Numbered from the stretch's first letter, positions 44,961 to 54,341 are shown. The stretch is 64,000 bases of DNA from Methylococcaceae bacterium UBA6146 (GCA_002422395.1 DIUY01000011.1:1-64000); one strand, 5' to 3'. Notes: generated by a model from the letters alone, not told the origin. Made by a program: numbers and translations.

Positions 44961-45410
44961 TTAAGGTTTTGGAATACCGTTACTGACAACCAGCGCAAAA
45001 ATAAAGGCAAAAACTGCAAAACCTTCAACAATCGCCGCTGGTACGATGGCAAGTCCGAAAATTTCGGGCTTGGTTTTCGCCGCGTGTATCGCACAGGCGC
45101 AACATTGTCCCTGATAAATTTGCGTCACCAGAAATACCAGGCCGGATAATACGCCTATCGCAAACACACCGGCGGAAACTTCGGGGGTAATGGTCCGGTT
45201 CAGGGTAAACATAATAACAATGCCGTAAATAACCCCCGATGAAGGCATTGCTGAGATTCCGATATAGCGGGCATAGCCGCTTTCGGTATCGAGCATCGCA
45301 CCTATGGCTGCTTGACCAGCAATAGCACAACCAATAGTGCTGCCTAGCGCACCTAACGCCATTGGCGCGTATAAGCCTATCCAGCCCAAAACTACAATGG
45401 CTTCACTCAT
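44961..45410 (-). CDS. atpK: V-type ATPase subunit K (proteolipid rotor)
   Basis: This 149-residue double-hairpin proteolipid has four membrane helices. The ion-carrying Glu is in helix 4 (AIVEGFAVFAFIFA); the first hairpin has no acid, as is usual for V-type K subunits. Where the sodium-pumping Enterococcus protein has the GTQGLYG motif, this one reads PSSGVIYG, so one sodium ligand may be missing. Its ATG overlaps the I stop by one base (TAATG). Confidence 0.92.
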   Translation of the reverse strand: MSEAIVVLGWIGLYAPMALGALGSTIGCAIAGQAAIGAMLDTESGYARYIGISAMPSSGVIYGIVIMFTLNRTITPEVSAGVFAIGVLSGLVFLVTQIYQGQCCACAIHAAKTKPEIFGLAIVPAAIVEGFAVFAFIFALVVSNGIPKP

Positions 45411-47209
45411 TAACCTGCTCCTTTTTTTTCAAATGCTTTAAAAGGGTAACCTTCATCAGAGACACTCCACTTGTAAAATTCAATAAAATTAAGCCGTAAC
45501 CCATGAACTACGCCACTTAATACGCATAACAGCAGGTTTAAGGCATGTCCGACTAGCAGAATAAACACGCTCAAAACCAGCCCTGCGCCAGGCATGGCAT
45601 GATAAACCTGAACGGCCAGTTGGTTAAAGGTCAACGCCATCGACATGCTCGCCATCCCTAAGGCAAACAGACGCAGATAACTCAAGACATTGCCAAATAG
45701 GCTAGTAATATCGGTCAGCGTTCTGAAACCATCCAGGATTCGCCATAACCAGTCTGTTGGTTTGACGACTGCCCGCTCACTGCTAAATAAAAGCAATAAC
45801 AGACACCCCGCTATCAGCAGGGCATATCCGGTTTGCTGCATAACGCTGTTTTGTGTAGTGGAGGCAGTCCAGATAACAAATCCGCCGATGACGACCGCCA
45901 GCCATCCCAACGCCGCCCAAGCCGTCGTTTTAGTTCGTCGCTGATAGGCCATAACCGCGTTCGCCAGTGCGATATGCAACACGCCAACAAAAATTGACAA
46001 GCGCATCATGGCATCAAAGTCCGTCATATCAATTATTTTTAATCTGCCGGGTAGGCTTTGCTCTGGAAAACTATAGCCAAAATAGCCGCCGGTGATCACC
46101 CCCCAGGCCAATGATGCGAGAATGACAGTTAACGCCAGCATGCGAAAATGCAAACCCGTATTTGTCCGCCCCATAGATCGCCATTTCAAACTTAGGAACA
46201 CCGCTAACAAGGCAGCGTAACCGGCATCGGACATAATCATCGCGAAAAATAATGCAAATGAGAAAAACACCACCAGCGAAGGGTCCCAACCAAAATAGCT
46301 AGGCGTTTGATAAAAACCGACCAAATCCTGGCCGCCGGACCAAAGGGGGGGATTTTTAAGTAAGGTAGGCGGAATTTCACCTGCGCCCGGACTGGTAACG
46401 GTTAGGGCGAGCTGATATTGCCGGGCAAATTGTTCAAAACAGGCAAGATTGGTTTCAGCAACCCATGCCTGAACAATAAAAACACCATCCCTATCTAGGG
46501 TTATTGCATGGGCGTTTGTTAAATCAGACTGATCCACGGCTTTGCCAAGATTAGCGGCAATTAGCCCTATCCAGCGGGTTAAGGATTCCCTTTCTGCCTG
46601 AAGGTCTTCCAGTGCCAACTCAACTTGCCCCAGCTCACTTTGTAATGTTGCCAAAGACACATGACCGGTATGGGTCCGTGGGACGGGCATACGGGATACG
46701 GCGGGTTCCTGGTCGGCAATAACGACGACATAGTCATAAAGGTTACCCGTGCTGACAACCTGCCAGACCAGATCACCCCCGCGCACTTTTTTCATCAGGT
46801 GTTTGGGAACGATATAAAACCACAGCCGCAACCCCGCTAATTGTTCATTTTCAGGCAAACTGAAATTACCCCAGGGTTCGACTTCTTTAATACGTTTATT
46901 TAACAAATCACGTTTATCCGTCAATTGCCGATTATTCAACTGGATGTCCAGCACACGCTCAATGACGTGATCAAAATCAAAACCGTCAGCATTATTCTGC
47001 TGATGACGCCTATTTGGGCACTGGCTTAAAAATTTTAGTGCCTTGCAGGCGTGTTCCGCGCTTTCAGACGGGGCAAACGGTGGTAAGGCGGATTGATTGC
47101 TGACGGCGATAAGATGCGTGCCGCCCAGCTTCTGTAGTGCTTCCAGTACAATTGTTTTGTCGGTGCTTAAACCGCAGAACGTGAGTTTTTTTAACGCGAC
47201 TATGGACAT
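45410..47209 (-). CDS. atpI: V-type ATPase subunit I (a-type membrane stator)
   Basis: A 599-residue protein. The first ~290 residues are a cytosolic, coiled-coil arm. The rest has about seven membrane helices, starting near DPSLVVFFSFALFFAMIMSD and including the channel-lining segments FGNVLSYLRLFALGMASMSM with the essential Arg and LVGHALNLLLCVLSGVVHGL. It forms the stator half-channels next to subunit K. It overlaps the end of subunit D by 10 bases. Confidence 0.94.
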   Translation of the reverse strand: MSIVALKKLTFCGLSTDKTIVLEALQKLGGTHLIAVSNQSALPPFAPSESAEHACKALKFLSQCPNRRHQQNNADGFDFDHVIERVLDIQLNNRQLTDKRDLLNKRIKEVEPWGNFSLPENEQLAGLRLWFYIVPKHLMKKVRGGDLVWQVVSTGNLYDYVVVIADQEPAVSRMPVPRTHTGHVSLATLQSELGQVELALEDLQAERESLTRWIGLIAANLGKAVDQSDLTNAHAITLDRDGVFIVQAWVAETNLACFEQFARQYQLALTVTSPGAGEIPPTLLKNPPLWSGGQDLVGFYQTPSYFGWDPSLVVFFSFALFFAMIMSDAGYAALLAVFLSLKWRSMGRTNTGLHFRMLALTVILASLAWGVITGGYFGYSFPEQSLPGRLKIIDMTDFDAMMRLSIFVGVLHIALANAVMAYQRRTKTTAWAALGWLAVVIGGFVIWTASTTQNSVMQQTGYALLIAGCLLLLLFSSERAVVKPTDWLWRILDGFRTLTDITSLFGNVLSYLRLFALGMASMSMALTFNQLAVQVYHAMPGAGLVLSVFILLVGHALNLLLCVLSGVVHGLRLNFIEFYKWSVSDEGYPFKAFEKKGAG

Positions 47210-47811
47210 GGCATACTTTTCTTAAGGCGTTTTTGTTTGGTGATTTTAGCGCTGACCACAGCTGCCCGTTCTGTGTCCGAGATAAAAATACTGATTTTTT
47301 TTATCGTTTGTTGCGTTCTGGGAATCAGTATCTTGTCGAAAAAATTCACCCGCTGCGTCACTTTTTTCACAGCGATGTTTAAAATCTCTAGCCGTCGCTG
47401 TTCAATTCGTAGCCGGACTTTAAGCTCCAGCATGTATTTTAGCTGAATGGCTGTTTGATCGACCCAGTGCGGTTTGGCATAGGTTGAATAGGGTTGGGTG
47501 GCAATGTCAATCGCCTCTAGCACAGGCAAATTTACGCCGACACTATTTTCATGACCCACGCTAATAGCCGAGACCATCGCCAGATCATTCAAAACGATGT
47601 GGTAATTTGAAATCATCGGCAGATGTTCGGTGACGATAGCCCGGCATTCCCGTATTTGTCCTTCAATTTTTGCAAGGCGGGTAGCTGCTTTGTAACGCTC
47701 ACCGATAAGCAGTTGCCGCTTTAAGTCCAGCGAAGGTAAAAACTGCTGATAACGTTTGAGCTGGGCGACTTGTTTATGTAAGGTAGCTTTACTAAAGGAC
47801 TGAGTGGCCAT
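47200..47811 (-). CDS. atpD: V-type ATPase subunit D (central shaft)
   Basis: The 203-residue protein is taken from the ATG at 47811 (MATQSFSKATLHKQV), because the broken copy near 49832 starts at the same place. Long N- and C-terminal helices pair as the rotor shaft: LKRYQQFLPSLDLKRQLL and RLEILNIAVKKVTQRVNFFD followed by KILIP. Just before and overlapping the start, another frame reads HTYFPQNSHGHSVL then stop, a relic of the C-terminus of subunit B. This is the intact D copy. Confidence 0.92.
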   Translation of the reverse strand: MATQSFSKATLHKQVAQLKRYQQFLPSLDLKRQLLIGERYKAATRLAKIEGQIRECRAIVTEHLPMISNYHIVLNDLAMVSAISVGHENSVGVNLPVLEAIDIATQPYSTYAKPHWVDQTAIQLKYMLELKVRLRIEQRRLEILNIAVKKVTQRVNFFDKILIPRTQQTIKKISIFISDTERAAVVSAKITKQKRLKKSMPCP

Positions 47812-47842
47812 GCGAATTTTGAGGGAAATATGTGTGGCTATT
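47792..47842 (-). pseudogene. relic of the 3' end of the V-type ATPase subunit B gene
   Basis: In the +1 frame over the start of atpD the codons give HTYFPQNSHGHSVL and a stop. This parallels the true B C-terminus, DTYFPKNFHGQTALQ, in the same position relative to a D start. It shows that atpD here was once preceded by its own copy of atpB. Confidence 0.65.
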
Positions 47843-47847
47843 GACAA

Positions 47848-49653
47848 CTAAAACCGGGACGGACAAAGCTTTTCTGCCCAGCTGTGTGTAAGAAACCGTC
47901 GTGGATGGCTTACAAACCAAATCCCGCATCGGCGCAATGTTGATGCTGCCGGAAACCTTGCCTTCATGGGTGGTGGGTTAAATCTGTAGCTGCACGTTGA
48001 TAAGCTGGAGTGCAAACCTGGGTTTGCCTCAGTACAAGCCAAGGCTTGTATTCCAACCACCACATTTAACTCACTACCCATGAAGGCAAGGTTTCCGGCG
48101 GCATCGAGGCGCGAGCGCATCAGATTTAAGGTTTCGGGCGTCAGCACGTCGCTGTCGCCCACATTGATTTTCAACTCATGCATGCCAGCATGGTAAACAT
48201 TGTAAATCGTCGAACCTTGGAAATGGTCGTGTTTACCGATGAAAGCGGCGAGAAAGTCGGAGTCGTTAATTTCCCTTTCGTCCTCGTCCTCGTCTTGGCT
48301 TTTGTCCCTGTCCAATGCGCCCAGATGTTCGGCATCGACATTGCGGTATTGTTCAAGGAATGCCGAGTTACTCGTACGCGCACGTTTCAGTGACAAGCCC
48401 TTGCCTAGCATGGTCAGTATGCTGATGAAAAACAGCACTCCGCATAGCCCGATGATGACCCAGCCGTCTACCGATATGCTTTGCAGGATGACGGTGTAAT
48501 AATCCGGGCCTTCAGCAGCGTCGCCGGATTCATCCTGGTCAAAGTGGACGACGGTGAAATCAGGGCTTTCGCTTTGGCTGCGGAACTGAAGTTTGATCCA
48601 GTCGGCGCTACGTGCCTTTTTTGCTATCTGCACTTCATCAAGCAGGCCGATAAAGCCCTGACCGGCATCGGCGCTGCCGATGGTTAATGACGGGTTCATC
48701 GTCGCCAGCTGGATCGCCGTATCAGCAACGCGCTGTCCATCCAGATAAAGCACAAGCTTATCTTTCTCGGCGACAAGGGCGATATGTTGCCATCGGCCCA
48801 AACTGAGATTGGCTGGCGCGGTTTGGACGAAAGCGCCGTCTGTATCCGGATTGCGGGCATTAGCCGCAGCGCCTTTCACGCGCCGTTTATTCCCCGACTT
48901 CACGGGGGGGTCTAATTGTCGCCAACGTGCGCTAACTGTTGAGCCTTGCACGACCAGTTCAAGCTGGCTAGTGGTGTCTTTGGCCTGGATCAGCGTTGCG
49001 TTTTGCTGGGCCTGATCAAGTTTTACCCAAGCGCTGAAGGTCCAGCCGTCGTCAGGATTAATCGAAAGTGCAGGCGCGGCATTGACGGTAATGCCGCTCT
49101 GGCCGTCAAATTTTGCCGCTGCGCCTATCCAGCCGGCTGGGTCAATGACGGCTTTAGACGCGGCGGCATGGGTAGCATAAGCGGTGACATCCTGCGGCAG
49201 GGCTTGGTTTTCTCTGAAATGGAACACCAGCACCTGATTGGCATCGTAAATGCCTTTCGGGTCAGAGGCATCGGCGGCATTGGCATTGCCGTAATACATG
49301 GCGAATTTGTCGGTGCTGATGCCGCCGCGCACCGTCGGCAATTTGACCCAGACCAAACCCAGTTCGTCCAACACATCCATATTGTCAACATAATGCATTA
49401 ACGGTGTGTTGTCATCGAGCAAAAAACGCAGGTCTTTGCCATTTTCGGCGAGCTCTAAGAAATGGTCGAAATTCCCGGTATGCAGACGCAGCAGCAGCGG
49501 GAAATCGCTGAGAGTTTCCTGAATGTCCGCGCCGGCATCCAACGTAAAGAGCTTGCGCGATGACCAGTCGTTATTCCACCAGGCGAGTGCGATTACAGGA
49601 ACCAATAAAAGGATTAAGCCCAGTTTGAGGGGGTTACGAGTTATTTTTTTCAT
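47848..49653 (-). CDS. DUF2341/LamG membrane protein with truncated TolQ/MotA-like tail
   Basis: The 601-residue frame has a signal peptide (LGLILLLVPVIALAWWNNDW). DUF2341 (~25-140, FAMYYGNANAADAS) and a LamG/concanavalin-like domain (~150-370, ARWRQLDPP, IGLLDEVQIAKKA) come next. A membrane helix (~405-425) leads into a cytosolic segment seen just before the MotA/TolQ/ExbB channel domain in such proteins. That channel domain is missing: after about residue 525 the frame runs into repeat family 1 (48078 to 47969) and then a meaningless tail. The protein is therefore probably not functional as a proton channel. It sits between two copies of ATPase subunit D sequence. Confidence 0.75.
   Translation of the reverse strand: MKKITRNPLKLGLILLLVPVIALAWWNNDWSSRKLFTLDAGADIQETLSDFPLLLRLHTGNFDHFLELAENGKDLRFLLDDNTPLMHYVDNMDVLDELGLVWVKLPTVRGGISTDKFAMYYGNANAADASDPKGIYDANQVLVFHFRENQALPQDVTAYATHAAASKAVIDPAGWIGAAAKFDGQSGITVNAAPALSINPDDGWTFSAWVKLDQAQQNATLIQAKDTTSQLELVVQGSTVSARWRQLDPPVKSGNKRRVKGAAANARNPDTDGAFVQTAPANLSLGRWQHIALVAEKDKLVLYLDGQRVADTAIQLATMNPSLTIGSADAGQGFIGLLDEVQIAKKARSADWIKLQFRSQSESPDFTVVHFDQDESGDAAEGPDYYTVILQSISVDGWVIIGLCGVLFFISILTMLGKGLSLKRARTSNSAFLEQYRNVDAEHLGALDRDKSQDEDEDEREINDSDFLAAFIGKHDHFQGSTIYNVYHAGMHELKINVGDSDVLTPETLNLMRSRLDAAGNLAFMGSELNVVVGIQALACTEANPGLHSSLSTCSYRFNPPPMKARFPAASTLRRCGIWFVSHPRRFLTHSWAEKLCPSRF
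47969..48078 (-). repeat. MITE-like repeat, family 1, copy 5, interrupting a gene
   Basis: A 110-bp copy with ends GGTGGTGGGTTAAATC and ACATTTAACTCACTACC. Its flanks are inverted, not direct, repeats: 27 bases on the left (47942-47968, ending CCTTGCCTTCATG) are the complement of 48079-48105 with one mismatch. The element lies at the end of the DUF2341 gene. Confidence 0.85.
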
Positions 49654-49656
49654 TGT

Positions 49657-49832
49657 TTATTCCATTATGGGAATTAGAATCTTGTCGAAAAAACCTTCTG
49701 TTTAGCTATCGTTTTAACAACCGTGTTTAAAAGGTCTAGCCGCCATTGTTCAAAAGACAAAAATTGCTGATAACCTTTGAGCTGGGCAATTTCTTTATGC
49801 AGAGCGGCTTTACTGAAGGGCTGTTTGACCAT
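49657..49832 (-). pseudogene. V-type ATPase subunit D, internally deleted copy
   Basis: The start ATG at 49832 gives VKQPFSKAALHKEIAQLKGY, matching the first 25 residues of the intact D. The frame then jumps straight to FEQWRLDLLNTVVKTIAKQK, which matches residues ~150-170 of D, so about 120 residues are deleted. After a frameshift FFDKILIP is recovered, ending at TAA 49657-49659. It overlaps the end of subunit B by 23 bases, as an intact D would. Confidence 0.82.
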
Positions 49833-51174
49833 GAAAATTCTTGGGAAAATAGGTGTCAATAAGTGACTGTTTCATCAGCAATTGTTCCTCAGAAAAGCAT
49901 TCGGCTAGCGTTTGCCAGCTCAGGTCAAGTGCATCTTCAAGCGCAATGGAAACATTAAGGTCCATGAAGCGCGTCCTGAACAATTGGCCGAATTTAATCA
50001 ACTTGTCATCATAGGCGGACAGCTCAAAAGCCATAGTCTGTTTTTGTTCGGCCTCAACCGCCGCCGAATAAAAGCGGATCATCGTATTCATGATCTGGGC
50101 ATGATCTTCACGGGTTACCTTGCCTATCACATGCTGTTTTAGCCTGGACAGCGAGCCGAATGGATCGAGCATCGAATCATGCAGATAAAACTGGCCTTCA
50201 GTGATATAGCCGGTGTTATCCGGCACCGGATGCGTCACATCGTCGCCCGGCATGGTGGTTACCGTTAATATAGTTACTGAGCCTGCGCCTTTGTAATCAC
50301 AGGCTTTTTCATAACGTCGGGCCAGTTGTGAATACAAATCGCCGGTATAACCCCGGTTTGACGGTACATGCTCCATGGATACGCCGACTTCTTTCAAGGC
50401 ATCGGCGAAAGCTGTCATATCGGTCATCAGCACCAGTACCCGCTTGCTTTCTTCTACTGCAAAACGTTCGGCAACCGCCAGCGCCATGTCAGGCACCAGC
50501 AAACGCTCAACAATAGGGTCAGAAGCCATATTGCAATACATGACCGTTCTGGCGAATACGCCCGCCTGCTCAAACTGGGTCCGAAAAAAATGAAAATCAT
50601 CAAAAATCAGTCCCATCCCGGCAAACACGACGATGTCCGCATCGGCCTGTATGCCTATGCGTGCCAGAAACGGGTTATAGGGTTCGCCGGATATTGAAAA
50701 TATCGGCACTTTTTGACTGACCACCAGCGTGTTGAACACATCGATCATCGGCACATTGGTGCGGATCATCCTAGATGCCAAAATACGCTGCATAGGATTA
50801 ACAGACGGCCCGGCAATAGCGGCTTTGGGGTCAAATTCCAAATTAGACCCGCCATCGATAGGCTGGCCTGTACCGCTAAAAATACGCCCCAGGATATTCG
50901 CCGAATAAGTTACCCGCATCGCCTGACCTAAAAAACACACCGAGGCCGCTGTAGAAATGCCCTGAGTGCCTGAAAAAACCTGCAAAGACACTTGGTCACC
51001 GTCAATTTTTATCACTTGTGCCAAAGATTCTGCGCCATTGCTGTCCTGAATACTGGCCAAATCGCCAAACCGCGTACTAATCCCCTGGTTTTGCGCACTA
51101 TTGGCGACACTTACCGTGATGATATTCCCGACTATGGAAATGATTGTGTGGTGCCTGACCATCCGTTCAATCAT
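49810..51174 (-). CDS. atpB: V-type ATPase subunit B (regulatory)
   Basis: This 454-residue nucleotide-binding but non-catalytic subunit lacks the Walker A lysine motif and has PIFSISGEPYNPFLARIGIQ, MSMEHVPSNRGYTGDLYSQL-like and GSVTILTVTTMPGDDVTHPV segments. It is the first gene of the operon, with GGGGAAAA before the ATG at 51174. It should be followed by D, but its adjacent D is a deleted copy. Confidence 0.96.
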   Translation of the reverse strand: MIERMVRHHTIISIVGNIITVSVANSAQNQGISTRFGDLASIQDSNGAESLAQVIKIDGDQVSLQVFSGTQGISTAASVCFLGQAMRVTYSANILGRIFSGTGQPIDGGSNLEFDPKAAIAGPSVNPMQRILASRMIRTNVPMIDVFNTLVVSQKVPIFSISGEPYNPFLARIGIQADADIVVFAGMGLIFDDFHFFRTQFEQAGVFARTVMYCNMASDPIVERLLVPDMALAVAERFAVEESKRVLVLMTDMTAFADALKEVGVSMEHVPSNRGYTGDLYSQLARRYEKACDYKGAGSVTILTVTTMPGDDVTHPVPDNTGYITEGQFYLHDSMLDPFGSLSRLKQHVIGKVTREDHAQIMNTMIRFYSAAVEAEQKQTMAFELSAYDDKLIKFGQLFRTRFMDLNVSIALEDALDLSWQTLAECFSEEQLLMKQSLIDTYFPKNFHGQTALQ

Positions 51175-51426
51175 AATTTTCCCCAGAAGTTTTATTTAAG
51201 CGGATTATAAAGCACAGAATTTCTATTCATATTACGCTTGCGTGACAAAACTGGGCGGATAAAACTCTAGGTATTTTTTGCCGAACAGGGGTGGGGTATT
51301 TTCCTGCTTAAATTGATACTTATGGAATCAAATGACAGCCTGTATGCACCGCATACCTTTTGAGGCAATTGTTAAGGGTTTGGAATTGCGGTGCATAGCC
51401 TACAAGGCTAAAAGGTTTGACCCACT

Positions 51427-51517
51427 AAGTAATTATGAATAAGTTTTTCGGTACAAAATGACTGCCCGTCCTTTGAGGACGGGCAGTTGTAGCCCTAAAA
51501 CTTTTGCGTATCCACTT
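51427..51517. repeat. MITE-like repeat, family 2, copy C
   Basis: The best-preserved 91-bp copy begins AAGTAATTATGAATAAGTTT and ends AAAACTTTTGCGTATCCACTT. Its central hairpin has perfect arms (GACTGCCCGTCC with GGACGGGCAGT). It sits in the 369-bp gap upstream of the ATPase operon, together with a second inverted pair (TATGCACCGCA at ~51334 and TGCGGTGCATA at ~51388). No gene is seen in this gap. Confidence 0.8.
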
Positions 51518-51543
51518 AAATTTTTGGCTGGGATTGGTTGGGT

Positions 51544-52056
51544 TTAAATATCCATAAACATCATGGGCAAGCCGTAAGTTAAGACAAAATAGCTGAATGC
51601 GGCAATTACGCTATAAAGCGTCCTGAAAGAGAAAAACTGCCGGAAAATATAACTGACGATAGCGATGTACCAAAATACCAATACCACTGCCAAGGTGATG
51701 GATATTTCTTCGCGGAGTTCAGCTTGTTCCATCACCATCCAAAAATCCAACACTTCGGCGCCTATCGCCAACGTCATGATAAAGTTTTCGCAGATAAAAA
51801 TGGCCGTAAACAGGCGATAAAAATAATGCCATTTTTTCGTAAACAGCAATAGCGTGGCAATGCTGGAAAAAGCCATGACAGTCCGGAGCAACACTTCCAA
51901 CGTGCCGTCGGCAGGATCGGCAATCAGACTTTCAACGATAATGCCCGAGACAAGGTAGAAAGCGACCGCTTTCCACATAAATGATCGGGAAGGCACTAAA
52001 TCAACGGGGTTGTTTCGGAACCAACAAAGGGAAAGGTATTTGAGTAAAAGGTTCAT
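51544..52056 (-). CDS. integral membrane protein, unknown function (YIP1-like)
   Basis: The 170-residue protein has an N-terminal amphipathic start and four to five membrane helices (AVAFYLVSGIIVESLI, VLLRTVMAFSSIATLLLF, LFTAIFICENFIMTLAIG, ITLAVVLVFWYIAIVSYIF, VIAAFSYFVLTYGLPMMF). The layout resembles YIP1-type bacterial membrane proteins, but this is weak. It is a single gene read towards repeat copy C. Confidence 0.7.
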   Translation of the reverse strand: MNLLLKYLSLCWFRNNPVDLVPSRSFMWKAVAFYLVSGIIVESLIADPADGTLEVLLRTVMAFSSIATLLLFTKKWHYFYRLFTAIFICENFIMTLAIGAEVLDFWMVMEQAELREEISITLAVVLVFWYIAIVSYIFRQFFSFRTLYSVIAAFSYFVLTYGLPMMFMDI

Positions 52057-52385
52057 GGTCGGAAAAGGGGGCGCAAAAAATAGGGTTTGTGGTTGAATGA
52101 ACCCTAAATGTTACTGTAGACACTGTTCAGAGACAAACAATCATCCGACAAAGGCGGTTTAGGCCCGGTATCTACAGTAAACAAGCCCGCTATTCAAAGC
52201 GATTATATTGCCGCGTTTTTTGGAGCTGTTTAATCTTAGGCATTTTTTCGGTTGGCTTGGGCAGGTTCTTAAATCCCCCTGCCTTGCCTTTTCGGCCTTG
52301 CCGCCACAAAGATGGGCGGATTCTAAACTAATTGGGTTTGCCATGTTCAAACCGTTTTCTTTCATTCATATAAGGTGTAAGGACA
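52057..52385. other. 329-bp gap upstream of ftsH
   Basis: The gap lies between the divergent membrane-protein gene and ftsH. ACTGTAGA (52112) and TCTACAGT (52170) are inverted about 50 bases apart. AAGGTGTAAGG just before 52386 is the ftsH ribosome site. No gene and no clear heat-shock promoter could be recognised. Confidence 0.35.
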
Positions 52386-54341
52386 ATGGCTAAGCAAAAC
52401 AACAACAATATTATTGATTATATTGCCCTGATGTTAAGCAATACTTTCGGCTTCCTAAAAAGCAGCCTGGCAAAAATATCCGGTGTTCCAGAACGGCAAG
52501 AACCTGAGCTTGAGCTTAACAAACCAACCCAAGAAAAACCTTCCAAATTATGGCGGATAGCGGCTTTCGCATTGTTGTTTATGGTGGCGGTTTCGGTTTT
52601 CAATAACCTAAGCGGAGTGCAACGTGATGAAATTCCCTATAGCCAATTTCTTAACCTGGTGGCAGAAGAAAAAATAGATAAGGCGGTGGTCACCGAGCGC
52701 TTTATTAGCGGCACACTAAAGCCTGAAGACGCAGAAAAAACCGGCCAAAACTTTGTGACCGTACCCTTGTGGCAAAACGATTTGGCGCAGTTGCTGCAAA
52801 AAAATAAGGTTGATTATGTGGTCAGGAGCGGCGAAAGCTGGCTAGGCAATCTTTTGTTCAACTGGGTCATCCCGATTTTAATCTTGTTGGCGCTCTGGTC
52901 TTGGATGGCCCGGCGCATGGCGGGGGCGCAACAGGGGTTTTTAAATCTGGGCAATAAAATCCGCATCCATCCTGATTCGTTGCCTAAAATAACCTTCGAT
53001 GAAGTTGCCGGTGCCGATAGTGCCAAGCAGGAGCTTAAAGAAATCATCGAGTTTTTAAAAGCGCCGGACAAAATCCATCGGCTGGGTGGCCGCATGCCCA
53101 AGGGCGTGTTGTTAGTCGGCCTGCCAGGCACTGGCAAGACTTTGTTGGCGCGTGCCGTTGCCGGTGAGGCCGGCGTGCCTTTCTTCAACATCAGCGGTTC
53201 GGAATTTATCGAGCTGTTTGTGGGTGTCGGTGCGGCAAGAGTGCGCGAGCTTTTCGAGCAAGCGCGAAACAAAGCCCCTTGCATCATCTTTATCGATGAA
53301 TTGGACGCCATAGGCCGCTCGCGCAGCGGGCCCGTCGTTATGGGCGGGCATGACGAGCGCGAGCAAACCTTAAATCAACTGCTGACGGAAATGGATGGTT
53401 TCGACCCTTCTTCGGGCGTGGCCGTAATGGCGGCAAGCAACAGGCCGGAAATTCTCGATAAGGCGTTGTTGCGGGCAGGGCGCTTTGACCGGCAGATTAT
53501 CGTCGACAAGCCCGATTTGCAGGATCGCATCGAGATACTCAGGCTGCACATTAAAAAAATGCCCCTAGCCGACAATATCGACTTAACGGTTGTCGCCCGC
53601 CGCACACCTGGCCTGGTGGGGGCCGATTTGGCCAATATCGCCAATGAAGCGGCAATTATCGCGACCCGCTTGGATCATGAAACCGTGGAAATGAATGATT
53701 TTGAAGCGGCGATAGACCGCGTTTTGGCCGGGCCGGAAAAGAAAAACCGCGCCCTGAACAAGGAAGAAAAACGCCGAGTGGCCTACCATGAAGCGGGCCA
53801 TGCCCTAGTTGCCGAGCATGTTCCGACCGGCCAGCCCGTGCATAAGATTTCCATCATTCCGCGTGGCGTGTCGGCCTTGGGCTTTACGCTGCAATTGCCG
53901 GTTGAAGAGCGGTTTTTATCGACGGAAAACGAGCTGAAAGACCAGATCGCCATCTTGATGGGCGGGCGCATTGCCGAAGAAAGTGTGCTGGGCAGCATTT
54001 CCACTGGCGCCCAGAATGACTTGGAAAAAGCCAGTGAAATAGCCCGCAACATGGTTTGTGTTTTGGGTATGAGCAAAAAAATGGGTGCATTAACGTATGG
54101 CAAGCGCCAACAATTGCAGTTTTTGGAAACTGAAGTGTCCGAATACCGTAATTACAGTGATGCCACTGCCCGCCTGCTTGACACCGAAATTAGCGCGTTG
54201 ATTGAAGAAGGCGAAAGCCGTGCCCGTATGGTTATCATGGCAAACCGTCCGGTATTGGAAAAAATAGCCGATTTATTGCAAGAGAAAGAAGTCATCAACA
54301 GGGAAGAGATAACGGCGTTGATTGCCAGTGGGAATGGTTAA
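52386..54341 (+). CDS. ftsH: ATP-dependent zinc metalloprotease FtsH
   Basis: A 651-residue membrane AAA+ protease that degrades damaged membrane proteins and regulators. There are two membrane helices (~58-75 and ~155-172) around a periplasmic domain. AAA+ motifs are Walker A GLPGTGKT (245-252), the pore loop FVGVGA, Walker [14 protein letters not shown] and the [24 protein letters not shown]. The M41 zinc motif is HEAGH (468-472). The cytosolic N-terminus (~55 residues) is longer than in E. coli FtsH, and the surroundings are not rlmE/folP, so this may be a second FtsH. Confidence 0.95.
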   Translation: MAKQNNNNIIDYIALMLSNTFGFLKSSLAKISGVPERQEPELELNKPTQEKPSKLWRIAAFALLFMVAVSVFNNLSGVQRDEIPYSQFLNLVAEEKIDKAVVTERFISGTLKPEDAEKTGQNFVTVPLWQNDLAQLLQKNKVDYVVRSGESWLGNLLFNWVIPILILLALWSWMARRMAGAQQGFLNLGNKIRIHPDSLPKITFDEVAGADSAKQELKEIIEFLKAPDKIHRLGGRMPKGVLLVGLPGTGKTLLARAVAGEAGVPFFNISGSEFIELFVGVGAARVRELFEQARNKAPCIIFIDELDAIGRSRSGPVVMGGHDEREQTLNQLLTEMDGFDPSSGVAVMAASNRPEILDKALLRAGRFDRQIIVDKPDLQDRIEILRLHIKKMPLADNIDLTVVARRTPGLVGADLANIANEAAIIATRLDHETVEMNDFEAAIDRVLAGPEKKNRALNKEEKRRVAYHEAGHALVAEHVPTGQPVHKISIIPRGVSALGFTLQLPVEERFLSTENELKDQIAILMGGRIAEESVLGSISTGAQNDLEKASEIARNMVCVLGMSKKMGALTYGKRQQLQFLETEVSEYRNYSDATARLLDTEISALIEEGESRARMVIMANRPVLEKIADLLQEKEVINREEITALIASGNG

